Source: Halioglobus japonicus (GTDB lineage Bacteria; Pseudomonadota; Gammaproteobacteria; Pseudomonadales; Halieaceae). From it: 64,000 bases of DNA. Both the position numbers and the translations under genes were made by a program. The notes beneath the pieces were generated by a model. The model was not told where the DNA came from. It saw only the letters and a program-made list of their open reading frames with translations, and ran no database searches. Shown here piece by piece: positions 43,023-51,754 of this stretch. The stretch covers positions 682,001 through 746,000 of the forward strand of contig NZ_CP019450.1 of assembly GCF_001983995.1 (NCBI RefSeq). The letters run 5' to 3'. Within the stretch, counting starts at the first letter, position 1; the number at the start of each line of letters is the position of its first letter.

Positions 43023-45251
43023 CAGTTGCTGGTAGGTGGGGTTGCGCGGATTCAGCCGCACCAGCTTCTGGGCATAGGCTTTGGCACGGGCTTTCTGGCC
43101 GATTTCAGCGTTGTAGTTGGTCAGGGCTAACAGCACCTGTTCATCTGAAGGCGCGGCCGACAGCAGCTTTTCCAGTTCACGTATCGCCTGTTGGGGCTGG
43201 CCCAGGTCGTGCAGGGCGATCGCGTAGACAAAGCGATGGCGGGTACCGCCGGTTTCCAGACGTGCCGCCTGGGACAGATACTCCAGCGCTTTTTCGCTGT
43301 TGCCGCTGCGAGTTTCCAGTAGCCCCAGTGCATACAGGGCAGCGCCGCTGTCTGGATAAATTTCAATCGCTTTTTGCAGCAGGGTGCGTGCCTCGTCGTC
43401 GCGCTGCTGTGAGCGCAGCAGATCCGCCAGGTTCAGATAGGCGGGAATCAATTGGGGGTTCAGTACCAGCGCCTCGCGATAGGCCTTCTCCGCAGAGGGG
43501 CCATCACCGCGATTGGCATAAAACACACCGAGCTGTAACTGCGCGCTGGGCATGTCGGCGTGTTCACCCATAACGGCAACATATTCGCGGAACAATTTTT
43601 CCAGCGCGGTGGATTGCTCTGGGGGTATCTGGTCCAGGGGTACGCCGCCCAACTGCCGCGCCACCTCCAGACGTACCGAGGTAATCGGATCGTTGAGCAG
43701 CGGCGTCAGCAGCTGAAAGCGCTGCTGCAGCGAGAGAAAGTCCAGAGAGCGCACGGTGCTGGTGCGAATAATGGCATCGTCGTCATACAGCAGTGCGGCC
43801 ATGGTTTGCGTGGCCTCGCGGCCGCCTACCTGGCCCAGCGCTTCCATGGCGGTAGCTCGCCAGATAGCGGGCTGGCCCGGGTCATTGGCAATTTGTGCGA
43901 GGGCGGGCAGGGCGCGCGCGTCGCCCTGGTCAGCCAGGGCAAATGAACGCGCCGGGTGGCTGCCGGTGTCGTGGAACTGAACGCCTCGCTCCCGCAGTGC
44001 GTTGAGAGTCCACTCGGCGTTCTTGTCGGTGTGGCACTGGTTGCAGGCATTGGGGGTGCCCATCACCACCGACAGGTCTGGTCGGGGGACTCGCATACTG
44101 TGATCGCGCCGGGGATCGACACCCATATAGGTGCTCTCTGGCATATGGCAGTTGGCACAGGCAGCGCCCGCACTGTCTGCGGCGTGGAAATGGTGGTCCG
44201 GTGAGTCATACACGGCGGGTTTATGGCACTGTGCGCAAACCCCGTTGCCAGGTGCACGTAGCTCGGCGCTGTGCGGTTCATGGCAGTTGCTGCAGACAAC
44301 GCCCGCCTGATGCATTTTGCTCTGCAGGAAAGAGCCGTATACATACACCTCGTCGAGTATCTGGCCGTCGTAGTGGTACAAGGGCGACTGGGGCAGTGAC
44401 AGGCGGTGGGTGTCGAGCAGGTCGGCGCCGTGGTGATAGTCACCCAGCGTGCCTCGCCGCGCGTGACAGCGGCCACAGTTATCTACCTGGGCGCGGCTGT
44501 CCAGAGGTTCGGAACGCCGGGCAATGTTCTCGCCCTCGGGAAAGGCCCACTCGCCGCGTTGTGCCAGGTCCACCGGGAAGCCACCTGCATGGACATTCGC
44601 CAGTGCATCTTTTTCCGCCAGTTGCATGTGTTTGCCGCCCGGCCCGTGGCAGGCCTCACAGGCGACATTAATCTCTTCGTAGACAGTGTTAAAGCTGCGC
44701 GTCTTCGCGTCGTAGTTTTTCTTCAGGTCGGTGCTGTGACATTCCGCGCAGCGTGTATTCCAGTTCTGATAAGGGCCGGTCCAGTGCAGCGGGTCGCCGG
44801 CGAGAATAGGCTCGTCAGGATAGAGGTGGTACCAGCGTTGTCCACCTTCGTCGCCCGGGCGGGCGTCCCAGGCAATGCTCAAGGCCTGCAGGCGGCCGCG
44901 ATCCAGCGGCAGCAGATACTGTTGCAGTGGATACACGCCGAAGACATAGGCGACTTCAAAGTCGGTCAGCTCACCCTGCTCGTTATCAGTGCGCACCATG
45001 AACTTGTCGCCGTCGCGGTAAAAGCGACTGGTGATGCCGTTGTACTCGAAGCTGGCATTGTCGAAGTCACCGAGCACGGTTTCGGTATTCGCAACCTGCA
45101 TGGCCAGGTCGTGGTGTGAGCCGCGCCACAGCGCGTGCTCCTCGGCGTGGCAACTGCGACAGCTGTCACTGCCGACAAAATCAGTGCTGTTGGCATGCAG
45201 GTAAGGCGCGGCGGCGAGCAGTGCCGCAAAAGCCAGGATACGCGAGATCAA
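43008..45251 (-). CDS. Octahaem cytochrome c with HEAT and TPR repeats
   Basis: The 747-residue exported protein has a signal peptide (about 1-21, ending LHA) and eight CXXCH haem motifs (Cys31, 168, 198, 259, 320, 339, 365, 403). HEAT-like repeats follow (about 425-560; AIWRATAMEALGQVGGREA, TSVRLEVARQLGG), then at least four tetratricopeptide repeats (about 575-745). The haem part resembles the multihaem cytochromes related to nitrite reductase and hydroxylamine oxidoreductase, with long spacings. It is periplasmic; the repeat part suggests a protein-binding scaffold. Proteins of this haem-TPR build are widespread in marine bacteria, mostly uncharacterised. Confidence 0.88.
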   Translation of the reverse strand: MISRILAFAALLAAAPYLHANSTDFVGSDSCRSCHAEEHALWRGSHHDLAMQVANTETVLGDFDNASFEYNGITSRFYRDGDKFMVRTDNEQGELTDFEVAYVFGVYPLQQYLLPLDRGRLQALSIAWDARPGDEGGQRWYHLYPDEPILAGDPLHWTGPYQNWNTRCAECHSTDLKKNYDAKTRSFNTVYEEINVACEACHGPGGKHMQLAEKDALANVHAGGFPVDLAQRGEWAFPEGENIARRSEPLDSRAQVDNCGRCHARRGTLGDYHHGADLLDTHRLSLPQSPLYHYDGQILDEVYVYGSFLQSKMHQAGVVCSNCHEPHSAELRAPGNGVCAQCHKPAVYDSPDHHFHAADSAGAACANCHMPESTYMGVDPRRDHSMRVPRPDLSVVMGTPNACNQCHTDKNAEWTLNALRERGVQFHDTGSHPARSFALADQGDARALPALAQIANDPGQPAIWRATAMEALGQVGGREATQTMAALLYDDDAIIRTSTVRSLDFLSLQQRFQLLTPLLNDPITSVRLEVARQLGGVPLDQIPPEQSTALEKLFREYVAVMGEHADMPSAQLQLGVFYANRGDGPSAEKAYREALVLNPQLIPAYLNLADLLRSQQRDDEARTLLQKAIEIYPDSGAALYALGLLETRSGNSEKALEYLSQAARLETGGTRHRFVYAIALHDLGQPQQAIRELEKLLSAAPSDEQVLLALTNYNAEIGQKARAKAYAQKLVRLNPRNPTYQQLLQGL

Positions 45252-45330
45252 GATGAGCGTGCCTTGATTCAGTAAGGCGTTCCACCTTAACCGAATGAGG
45301 TCTTTAACCCAAGTACGGGGGAGAGGGGAT

Positions 45331-46404
45331 TCAGGCGACGACGCCCAGTGGCGCGCCCGGTCTTGGCGCAGGTATGAGGTTGAGCGCCCGAGCGCCCCAT
45401 AGTTGCCGGCTGAGATCTTCCGGTGGGGTGTTAGCGCCAGCGGCCAGCCAGCGGGCCAGGCCTGCGGCTACATCCGGAAACTGGATGTTGGCTGTGACTT
45501 TGGGTTGCGCCAGCCACTGGGCCAGGGCCAGTGCATCGAGGCTGGCGATGGTGGTGGCATAACCTAGCTGGCTGAGTGCGAGCGCATTGGAGTGCTGCTC
45601 CATCTGGCCATCGAGGGGTTTGGTTAGCACAGGTTTGCGCCACTGCAGGCACTCGCTAATGAGTTCAAAGCCGCTGTTACAGATGACGCCGCTACAGGTG
45701 GCGAGGTGCTGTTTAAAGCCTGTGACATCTGCCTTGCGCAGGCTGACATTGCCTTGTTGCTCATTCTGTAGAGCGGGCGAATACTGTACAAACTTCCACC
45801 CAGGGAATTGTTGTAGCACTTTTGTCACTGCTTTTTGGTCTTCAAAGGGCAGGTAGACCAGCATGTGCTCGCCCTGTTCTAGGGCCAGTGGCGGCAGGTC
45901 CAGAATGGGAGGCAGGACGTTGTCGGCGTAGGGGTGCCAGTGCAGTCCGATAGGGGTTGTCACCGGTGCGAACCGGGACATGATGGTTTCTTGCAACCAA
46001 CTTGTGCCCGCTCTGGGTGTGGTGGGGCCAAATGCATACTGATGGCCGATACCAATCACATCACGACGCGCTTTTGCCGCTGCGCGGGCCACTACCGGTT
46101 CGTAATCGCAGACGATGAGATCAAAAGCGTCGAGGTCGAGCTGGCGCGCATCCTGGAGAAAGCGCGGCACATTGTTGTTGAAGGTGGTGCTCATGTAGCG
46201 CAATTTGCCGGCGCTGGTGCTGAAGGTCAGGCCGCGGCGATAAACGAAATCGCCGAATAACTCCATATCAAAAAGCGCCTCGCGAGGCCGCCCCGAAAAC
46301 AGCCAGGTGACGTCCACTGGCCACGCGGCGAGGGCCTGGGCCATTGCCCGTGCGCGACTGATATGACCCTGCCCCGTTCCCTGCACGCCGTATAAGATAT
46401 TCAC
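45331..46404 (-). CDS. MJ1255/VC2487-type glycosyltransferase family protein
   Basis: The 357-residue protein has a GT-B fold pattern: the N-terminal ILYGVQGTGQGHISRARAMAQAL and the C-terminal SGVICNSGFELISECLQWRKPVLTKPLDGQMEQHSNA (in sections), which resembles the donor-binding region of MurG-like transferases. The family is annotated as MJ1255/VC2487. Acceptor and donor are unknown. GTG 46404 overlaps the neighbourhood of the PAP2 gene stop (46406), so the two are probably one operon. Confidence 0.8.
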   Translation of the reverse strand: MNILYGVQGTGQGHISRARAMAQALAAWPVDVTWLFSGRPREALFDMELFGDFVYRRGLTFSTSAGKLRYMSTTFNNNVPRFLQDARQLDLDAFDLIVCDYEPVVARAAAKARRDVIGIGHQYAFGPTTPRAGTSWLQETIMSRFAPVTTPIGLHWHPYADNVLPPILDLPPLALEQGEHMLVYLPFEDQKAVTKVLQQFPGWKFVQYSPALQNEQQGNVSLRKADVTGFKQHLATCSGVICNSGFELISECLQWRKPVLTKPLDGQMEQHSNALALSQLGYATTIASLDALALAQWLAQPKVTANIQFPDVAAGLARWLAAGANTPPEDLSRQLWGARALNLIPAPRPGAPLGVVA

Positions 46405-46405
46405 G

Positions 46406-46936
46406 CTAGTGCACTCCCAGTAGCGACGCGGTGAGCAGGGCCAGGCCAGTTCCCATTAACGCGCCAGCGAGGGTGTCGCCTGGAAAGTGGACGCCCAACA
46501 GCACCCGGGATAAGGCCACGGCGAACCCCCAGAGGAACAGCCCCCCTGCGACGGGGCCGTAAACCAGCAACAGGCAGGTGGCAAGCAGAAATGCGCCGGA
46601 GCTGTGTCCCGAAGGGAAGCTGAACTGATCGCTGGCGCGGATCAGGCTGCGAAATCCCGGTACTGATTCCTGGGGCCGGGGCCGACGCAGCCCGTTTTTC
46701 ACACAAAAATACACGCTGCGTTCGATAACCAGTGTCAGGGCGAGCAGTGGTAGCAATGCATTGAAGCCGGCTGGGTCGAGGGACCACAACAGGAGTGGCA
46801 CCAGCACATGGAGATAACCGTCGCCTGAATGCGAGACGGCTTTCGCCATGGGAATGACCATGCGGCGCTCGGTCTGGCGGAAAACACCTGCCAGCAGCCG
46901 CATCTCCAGTTTCTGCAATTTGCCGAGTATTTCCAT
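46406..46936 (-). CDS. PAP2-family phosphatase
   Basis: The 176-residue membrane protein has the three acid phosphatase motifs: KNGLRRPRP, FPSGHSSG and SRVLLGVHFPGDTLAG. It has about four hydrophobic segments. PAP2 enzymes of this size remove phosphate from lipid phosphates such as undecaprenyl pyrophosphate or phosphatidic acid. Its coupling to a GT-B transferase suggests a shared envelope-lipid or glycolipid substrate (inference). Confidence 0.87.
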   Translation of the reverse strand: MEILGKLQKLEMRLLAGVFRQTERRMVIPMAKAVSHSGDGYLHVLVPLLLWSLDPAGFNALLPLLALTLVIERSVYFCVKNGLRRPRPQESVPGFRSLIRASDQFSFPSGHSSGAFLLATCLLLVYGPVAGGLFLWGFAVALSRVLLGVHFPGDTLAGALMGTGLALLTASLLGVH

Positions 46937-47092
46937 GTCGCCAGCATGCGTCCCGGCTGTGGCAGATGCGTTACAGCTGCGTGTATTTTTAGTGACAGCC
47001 CGGCACCCTTAAGTGGTATGGACACTGGCCTTAACGCTCTCCTAAGATGAGGGATTCGGGCCTTGCCCTCCTATGATTTAGACAGGTGAACC

Positions 47093-47797
47093 ATGAAGAT
47101 TGGCATTCTCAAGACAGACGCAGTCAATCCACGTTGGGTAGGCGAATACGGCGAGTATCCCGATATGTTTGCCAAGCTGCTGAGCGACGTTGATCCTGGC
47201 CTGGAATTTGTCACATACGATGTCGAGGAAGGCCAGTTTCCTGCAGATATCGACGAGGTTGATGCCTACCTGATGACGGGCAGCAAATCTTCCGTATACG
47301 AAGACAAAGCATGGATCGCCCAATCCATGGATCTGATTCGCGAGATCGACGCTCGCAAGAAGAAACTGGTGGGTATTTGCTTCGGCCATCAATTGGTGGC
47401 CCAGGCGCTGGGCGGAAAAACCGAAAAGTCCACCAAGGGCTGGGGGCAGGGTCTGCATACCCACACCTTCAATCAGACGCCGCAATGGCACGACGGCGAC
47501 AATCCTGATTTTAATATTCTGGTCAGCCATCAGGACCAGGTGGTCGAAAATGCCGACGGCGCCGAGGTGCTGGCCGGTAGTGATTTCTGTGAGAATGCGG
47601 TCGTCCAGATCGGCAATCATATCCTCACGTTCCAGGGCCACCCGGAATTCACGTCGGGCTACTCCTCAGAAATTATGAACTTCCGCCGGGAGATGATTGG
47701 CGAGGAAGTCTACGAGAAAGGAATGGCGTCGCTGGCCACGGCGGATCAGGGCGATCGCGTGGCGCGTTGGATCGTCAACTTCCTGCGCAGCGAATAG
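47093..47797 (+). CDS. Class I glutamine amidotransferase-like protein
   Basis: The 234-residue protein has a full triad: Cys96 in GICFGHQ, His183 and Glu185 in GHPEF. It lacks any synthetase domain, so it is a free-standing GATase of the GMP-synthase-like group; relatives hydrolyse gamma-glutamyl compounds. The start is ATG 47093. Flanking genes are unrelated, and it converges with the STAS gene. Confidence 0.85.
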   Translation: MKIGILKTDAVNPRWVGEYGEYPDMFAKLLSDVDPGLEFVTYDVEEGQFPADIDEVDAYLMTGSKSSVYEDKAWIAQSMDLIREIDARKKKLVGICFGHQLVAQALGGKTEKSTKGWGQGLHTHTFNQTPQWHDGDNPDFNILVSHQDQVVENADGAEVLAGSDFCENAVVQIGNHILTFQGHPEFTSGYSSEIMNFRREMIGEEVYEKGMASLATADQGDRVARWIVNFLRSE

Positions 47798-47799
47798 CG

Positions 47800-48174
47800 T
47801 TATTCGTCGCGGGATTTGCTCTGCATGGCATCGAGATAGTCATCGAGTTCCTGCTCGTTGGCAAACACGGCCATATCCGGCAGCGCCTTGAGAATCTCGA
47901 ATACTTTGTCGATGTGTGGCTTGCGATTGGCGGCCGCCAGGTTGCGCCCGTCTGAGCGGGTTTGTTTGGCCGCTTTGAAAATGACCCGCAGCCCCGCCGA
48001 GCTGATGTAATCCAGCTCTTTCATGTCGAGTACGGTGAGCTGGTAACCTGCATCGACCACTTCCTGCAGGCGCAATTCAAACGCCGGCGCAGTGTCGGTA
48101 TTCAGGGCGCCGTCGAGGCTGACCCGGGCTACCGAGTTTTCTTCGTCAATGGATACAGTGGTTGTCAGGTCCAT
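47800..48174 (-). CDS. STAS-domain anti-sigma factor antagonist
   Basis: The 124-residue protein has a STAS fold with the phosphorylatable serine region DYISSAGLRVIFKA (about residues 55-68). Such proteins bind and release anti-sigma kinases depending on their phosphorylation. Its start overlaps the end of the upstream PP2C gene by 10 bp. The obvious model is dephosphorylation by that phosphatase and phosphorylation by its HATPase domain. Confidence 0.88.
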   Translation of the reverse strand: MDLTTTVSIDEENSVARVSLDGALNTDTAPAFELRLQEVVDAGYQLTVLDMKELDYISSAGLRVIFKAAKQTRSDGRNLAAANRKPHIDKVFEILKALPDMAVFANEQELDDYLDAMQSKSRDE

Positions 48175-50504
48175 ACGGGTAAGTCCTTTTCAATTGTGAG
48201 TACGTTGTACTCGCCTTCTCGCGCATAGTGCTGTCGATTGCTCAGCCCGGTGATCAAGTGTACACCAAGGCCACCGATCTCGGCAGATTCTATATCCGCT
48301 CCCAGGTCTGCTCGTTCCGCCTGTGCCAGCGGGTTGAATGCCACGCCGGGGTCGCGCACTTGCAGCGCCAGAGTCTGGCCATCCAGGCGTAAGGTCACGG
48401 CAATCTCATGCTTGGCCTGCAGCTCGCCGTATTTCTGTACATTAGTGACCAGCTCTTCGGCGATGAGCAGCATTTCCATGACCGCATCATCGGGCACCGA
48501 CCAGTTATTGAGAACGGGCTCCAGCCAGCTCTGTACCCTGCGCGTGAGTCCCGGCGCGAGGTCAAAGCTCTGGCGCTGTGAGCCGTGCTTGCCTGCCGAG
48601 GGTTCCAGCAGTAGCAGGGTTATGTCGTCAGATTGGGGTTGTTCCTGGGCATGGCTCGCCACCGCCTGGAACAGTGCCGCGCCGGCAGCGGCCAGATCCA
48701 GAGCTCCGGTGTTTTGCAGTTGCTTGTTGAACCGCTCCACCCCGAACATCTCACCGGCGCTGTTAAAGGCCTCGTCGATACCGTCGGTGTAAATGGCCAG
48801 CCGGTCGGCGGGGCATAGCGTCAGCAGATTATCCGGATAGTCCTGATCCGGTATAAGGCCCAGCGCAGGTCCGGTGTCCTGATCGATGACGGTAACCTCG
48901 TTGTTCCGCAACAGGCTGGGAGCCGTATGCCCGGCGGTGGCGAAGCGCAGTTCGCCCGTCGTCGTATTCAAGACCCCCAGAAACAGGGTGACGAACATGC
49001 AACTGGGGTTGTCCCGCTCAAGGGAATTGTTCAGCCACGTCATGGCCTCGTTGGGAGCAACAGACAGGCTCGACAGTTGTTGGATCAGGCTGATGGCACG
49101 GGCCATAAACAGTGCTGCAGGCACACCCTTGTCGCTGACATCGCCCACCGCAAGCAGCAGGTGATTGTCGTTGAGGCTGTAGGTGTACAGATCGCCGCCC
49201 ACGGTTTTGGCGGGCTCAACCCGTGCCCATAAGTCTACAGGTGGTTGTTGTAAGCGCGCCTCGCCGGCGCCGGGCAACATCGACATCTGAATTTCCCGGG
49301 CCGCAGCCAGCTCACCTTCCAGGCGGCTGCGTGAGGCGGTGACGCTTTCAAGATCAGCAATATAGGTTTTGAGATCCTTACTCATGCTTTCGAAGCTGCG
49401 CACCAATGTGGCGATTTCGTCATTGCCCTTGGCCGGCGGCAGCGGCGAATCCATATTGCCTCGGGCAATATTGGCGCTTGCGGCACTCAGGTAGGAGAGC
49501 GGCCGGGTAATACTGTGCGTTACCAGCGACACCACCAGCGCCATGCCAAGAATCGTGCACACGCTGATAATGACGGTTTTGATCTGGTAGTTGTACAGCG
49601 GTTCCAGCACTTCATTCTGGGAGTAGACGATGCCGATTGGCCAGCCATTTGATTGCAGTGTGCCCATGCGCAGTGTGCATTGACCTTCGATCTCCGGGCA
49701 CTCGACCTCGCGGCTAATGGCCTGGCCGCCGCGCACATGATCGAGCAAGTCCCGCCAGGGTTTCAGGTTCTCAGGCGCAATCGCTATCTCGGAATAATGG
49801 CGCAGTGCCTCGGGGGCCTGGCGGCTGCTCAGCAACATGCCTTCTGTGCTGAGCAGCAGGCCATTGCTGTGCTCACCCAGGTGTAACTGCTGCAATACCC
49901 GGTGTAAGTCTTCCACGAGTACGTCAGCGGTCACCACCGCATACAGGAAGCGTTGCCCCTCCTCATCAATGCGGTACACGGGCACTGAGTAGGTGGTCAT
50001 CAATGCCTCGCCGCCGCCATTGTCGAAGTAGGGCTCAGACCAGACTGGCTTGGCCGTTTCTATGGGCGCGCGGAACCACGGCTGCTGCTGGTAATCGGCT
50101 TCGCGACTTGCCAGGTTGGCATAGGCGATGCCGGTATCGCTATGGAAGAAGTAAGGGGCAAAACCCTCACCGGATTCAGCCTGATTGGGGCTTAGCGCAA
50201 TGGCTGCGCCGTAGATCTCCTCGTTGCCCTGGACCAGGTCGCGGAGCATTTGCTTGAGGCCTTCCTCGCTGTACTCGCGCTGGGAGAGAATTTGGCCCAG
50301 AAAGCCCGTGGCTGCTTCTACGCCGCTGAGCCAGTTTTCAATGTCGACTACCACCGCCTTCACACGCTCGTTGGATTCGAGGTCGAGGCGCTCGAGAATT
50401 TCAGCGCGGGAGACGCGATAGTCGAGTAGCATGCCACCGCCCACGATCACCGCCGTGCACAGGGTGATCAGGACGATCAGGCGCGTGGATATGCTGCCGC
50501 GCAC
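48165..50504 (-). CDS. Membrane sensor with Cache, HAMP, PP2C (SpoIIE) and anti-sigma HATPase domains
   Basis: The 779-residue protein starts at GTG 50504. Order: membrane helix (about 8-28), periplasmic Cache-type sensor (about 35-305), second helix (about 310-330), HAMP (about 330-385; ITRPLSYLSAASANIARGNM), a short coiled coil, PP2C/SpoIIE phosphatase (about 400-635; KTVGGDLY, GDVSDKGVPAALFMA, YTDGIDEA), and a C-terminal HATPase_c domain (about 645-775; LLIAEELVTNVQKYG, LQVRDPGVAFNP). It carries both phosphatase and kinase-like parts of a partner switch. It is coupled to the STAS gene downstream and lies 3 bp after a VOC protein. Confidence 0.92.
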   Translation of the reverse strand: MRGSISTRLIVLITLCTAVIVGGGMLLDYRVSRAEILERLDLESNERVKAVVVDIENWLSGVEAATGFLGQILSQREYSEEGLKQMLRDLVQGNEEIYGAAIALSPNQAESGEGFAPYFFHSDTGIAYANLASREADYQQQPWFRAPIETAKPVWSEPYFDNGGGEALMTTYSVPVYRIDEEGQRFLYAVVTADVLVEDLHRVLQQLHLGEHSNGLLLSTEGMLLSSRQAPEALRHYSEIAIAPENLKPWRDLLDHVRGGQAISREVECPEIEGQCTLRMGTLQSNGWPIGIVYSQNEVLEPLYNYQIKTVIISVCTILGMALVVSLVTHSITRPLSYLSAASANIARGNMDSPLPPAKGNDEIATLVRSFESMSKDLKTYIADLESVTASRSRLEGELAAAREIQMSMLPGAGEARLQQPPVDLWARVEPAKTVGGDLYTYSLNDNHLLLAVGDVSDKGVPAALFMARAISLIQQLSSLSVAPNEAMTWLNNSLERDNPSCMFVTLFLGVLNTTTGELRFATAGHTAPSLLRNNEVTVIDQDTGPALGLIPDQDYPDNLLTLCPADRLAIYTDGIDEAFNSAGEMFGVERFNKQLQNTGALDLAAAGAALFQAVASHAQEQPQSDDITLLLLEPSAGKHGSQRQSFDLAPGLTRRVQSWLEPVLNNWSVPDDAVMEMLLIAEELVTNVQKYGELQAKHEIAVTLRLDGQTLALQVRDPGVAFNPLAQAERADLGADIESAEIGGLGVHLITGLSNRQHYAREGEYNVLTIEKDLPVWT

Positions 50505-50507
50505 GGG

Positions 50508-50957
50508 TTACCAGCTACCGGTGTTTTCCATGGAAGCCCAGGGTTCGGCTGGTGCGAGAGCGTCACCCTGCTGCAGTAGTTCGATCGAGATGCCATCCGG
50601 TGAGCGCACGAAGGCCATGCTGCCATCGCGGGGCGGACGATTTATGGTGACACCGGCGTCCATCAGCTTCTGACAGGTGGCGTAAATATCTTCCACCTCA
50701 TAGGCCAGGTGCCCGAAATTGCGGCCGCCGTCGTAGTTTTCGGTATCCCAGTTCCAGGTGATCTCCAGGCAGGGAGCGATACGGCCCAGCCCGCTTTCGG
50801 GGTCGACCTCATCACCCGGTGCAGCGAGAAACACCAGGGTAAAACGCCCGGCCTCGCTGTCATAGCGCTTGACTTCAACCAGGCCGAGCTTGTTGCAGTA
50901 GAAGTCCATGCTCTCGTCCAGGTCGCGGGCGCGGACCATGGTGTGCAGGTATTTCAT
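50508..50957 (-). CDS. VOC-family (glyoxalase I-like) protein
   Basis: The 149-residue vicinal-oxygen-chelate protein has the start [26 protein letters not shown]. It also has the metal-site-type segments [11 protein letters not shown] and [13 protein letters not shown]. It resembles lactoylglutathione lyase (GloA). A metal ligand pattern of His near the N-terminus, Glu/His in the middle and Glu at the C-terminus is visible. Its ATG overlaps the preceding gene (ATGA), and PP2C follows after 3 bp. A true GloA role versus another VOC reaction cannot be settled from sequence. Confidence 0.82.
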   Translation of the reverse strand: MKYLHTMVRARDLDESMDFYCNKLGLVEVKRYDSEAGRFTLVFLAAPGDEVDPESGLGRIAPCLEITWNWDTENYDGGRNFGHLAYEVEDIYATCQKLMDAGVTINRPPRDGSMAFVRSPDGISIELLQQGDALAPAEPWASMENTGSW

Positions 50958-51298
50958 TGAGCCTCCGTTGAAGTGATATCACTCACCAATGTCTTTAGCG
51001 CCGGCAGCATTTGCCGCGCACGCGTCGTGCTGGCAACGGCCAGCGTGGCGATACATGCGAGTCCTGCGCCAACGGGCCCCGCCCACTCGCTGTCGAAGAG
51101 CAGTGAAGGCAGGACCGTAAACAGGCTAAACGATAGCACAAGCGCAATAACAACAACGATAACCAGGCGTCCGTTACCGCCAGCCCGATAAGTCAGGTTT
51201 CTCGCCTCGGAAACAAGTTGTGCTTTCTGTTCACCGGGGATGGCTGACCATTGGGGAATGTTCCGGGCAAAAATATACTCCTCAATCGAAGCTGGCAT
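50954..51298 (-). CDS. Small two-helix membrane protein of unknown function
   Basis: The 114-residue protein has a basic/polar N-terminus (about 1-43), two hydrophobic segments (about 44-66 and 72-90) and a short tail. No family recognised. GGGAGGC precedes ATG 51298 and the TGA overlaps the VOC start. It lies 67 bp downstream of the double-glycine-leader peptide gene, so an immunity role is possible but unproven. Confidence 0.6.
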   Translation of the reverse strand: MPASIEEYIFARNIPQWSAIPGEQKAQLVSEARNLTYRAGGNGRLVIVVVIALVLSFSLFTVLPSLLFDSEWAGPVGAGLACIATLAVASTTRARQMLPALKTLVSDITSTEAQ

Positions 51299-51365
51299 AA
51301 CAGCCTCCCGCTAGTGAGCTCTATTCAATGGGGGTTGGTGCCTATCCAGTTATAGTAGCCGGCTT

Positions 51366-51644
51366 TCATTCCGCTTTGGTTGAGTCAACAACTGGCTTTC
51401 GGCCGCTGCCGGAACCGGTTGCCAGGGAATAGGCGGTACCCATTGCTAATCCTAGAGCAAAACCACCAACTCCGCCTATGGCCAGGCCTCTAAGGCCACC
51501 GGTGAGGCCACCTGAAAGTGCACCCATTGCCGTGCCTGCCCAGCCTGTGGCTAGCTCCATTGGCCCGGCGCCAGAGATACGCTCGATTTCTGACAGTGTG
51601 AGTTCTCTGGTGTGTTGGTAAGAATTATGTGTTGATGTGTTCAT
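51366..51644 (-). CDS. Bacteriocin-like peptide with double-glycine-type leader
   Basis: From ATG 51644, preceded by AGGAAGG, the 92-residue product has a leader of the form RELTLSEIERISGA (about residues 13-26), which matches the class II bacteriocin/microcin leader pattern (xELxxxEIxxIsGG/GA) cut by peptidase-domain ABC transporters. The rest is glycine- and alanine-rich with repeated GxxxG spacing (GWAGTAMGALSGGLTGG, GGVGGFALGLAMG), as in pore-forming two-helix bacteriocins. The tail is polar (SGSGRKPVVDSTKAE). No dedicated exporter is nearby. In-frame codons up to 51683 lack a ribosome binding site. Confidence 0.68.
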   Translation of the reverse strand: MNTSTHNSYQHTRELTLSEIERISGAGPMELATGWAGTAMGALSGGLTGGLRGLAIGGVGGFALGLAMGTAYSLATGSGSGRKPVVDSTKAE

Positions 51645-51754
51645 TAGATTCACCTTCCTTGGTTCTGTTAGGGCCCGCCTCAACTGAGGAGAGGCCTATC
51701 AGAACATAGGTGAATCTCGGGGCTCCGGGAACATCAGAACCCCGTCAGCAGGAA

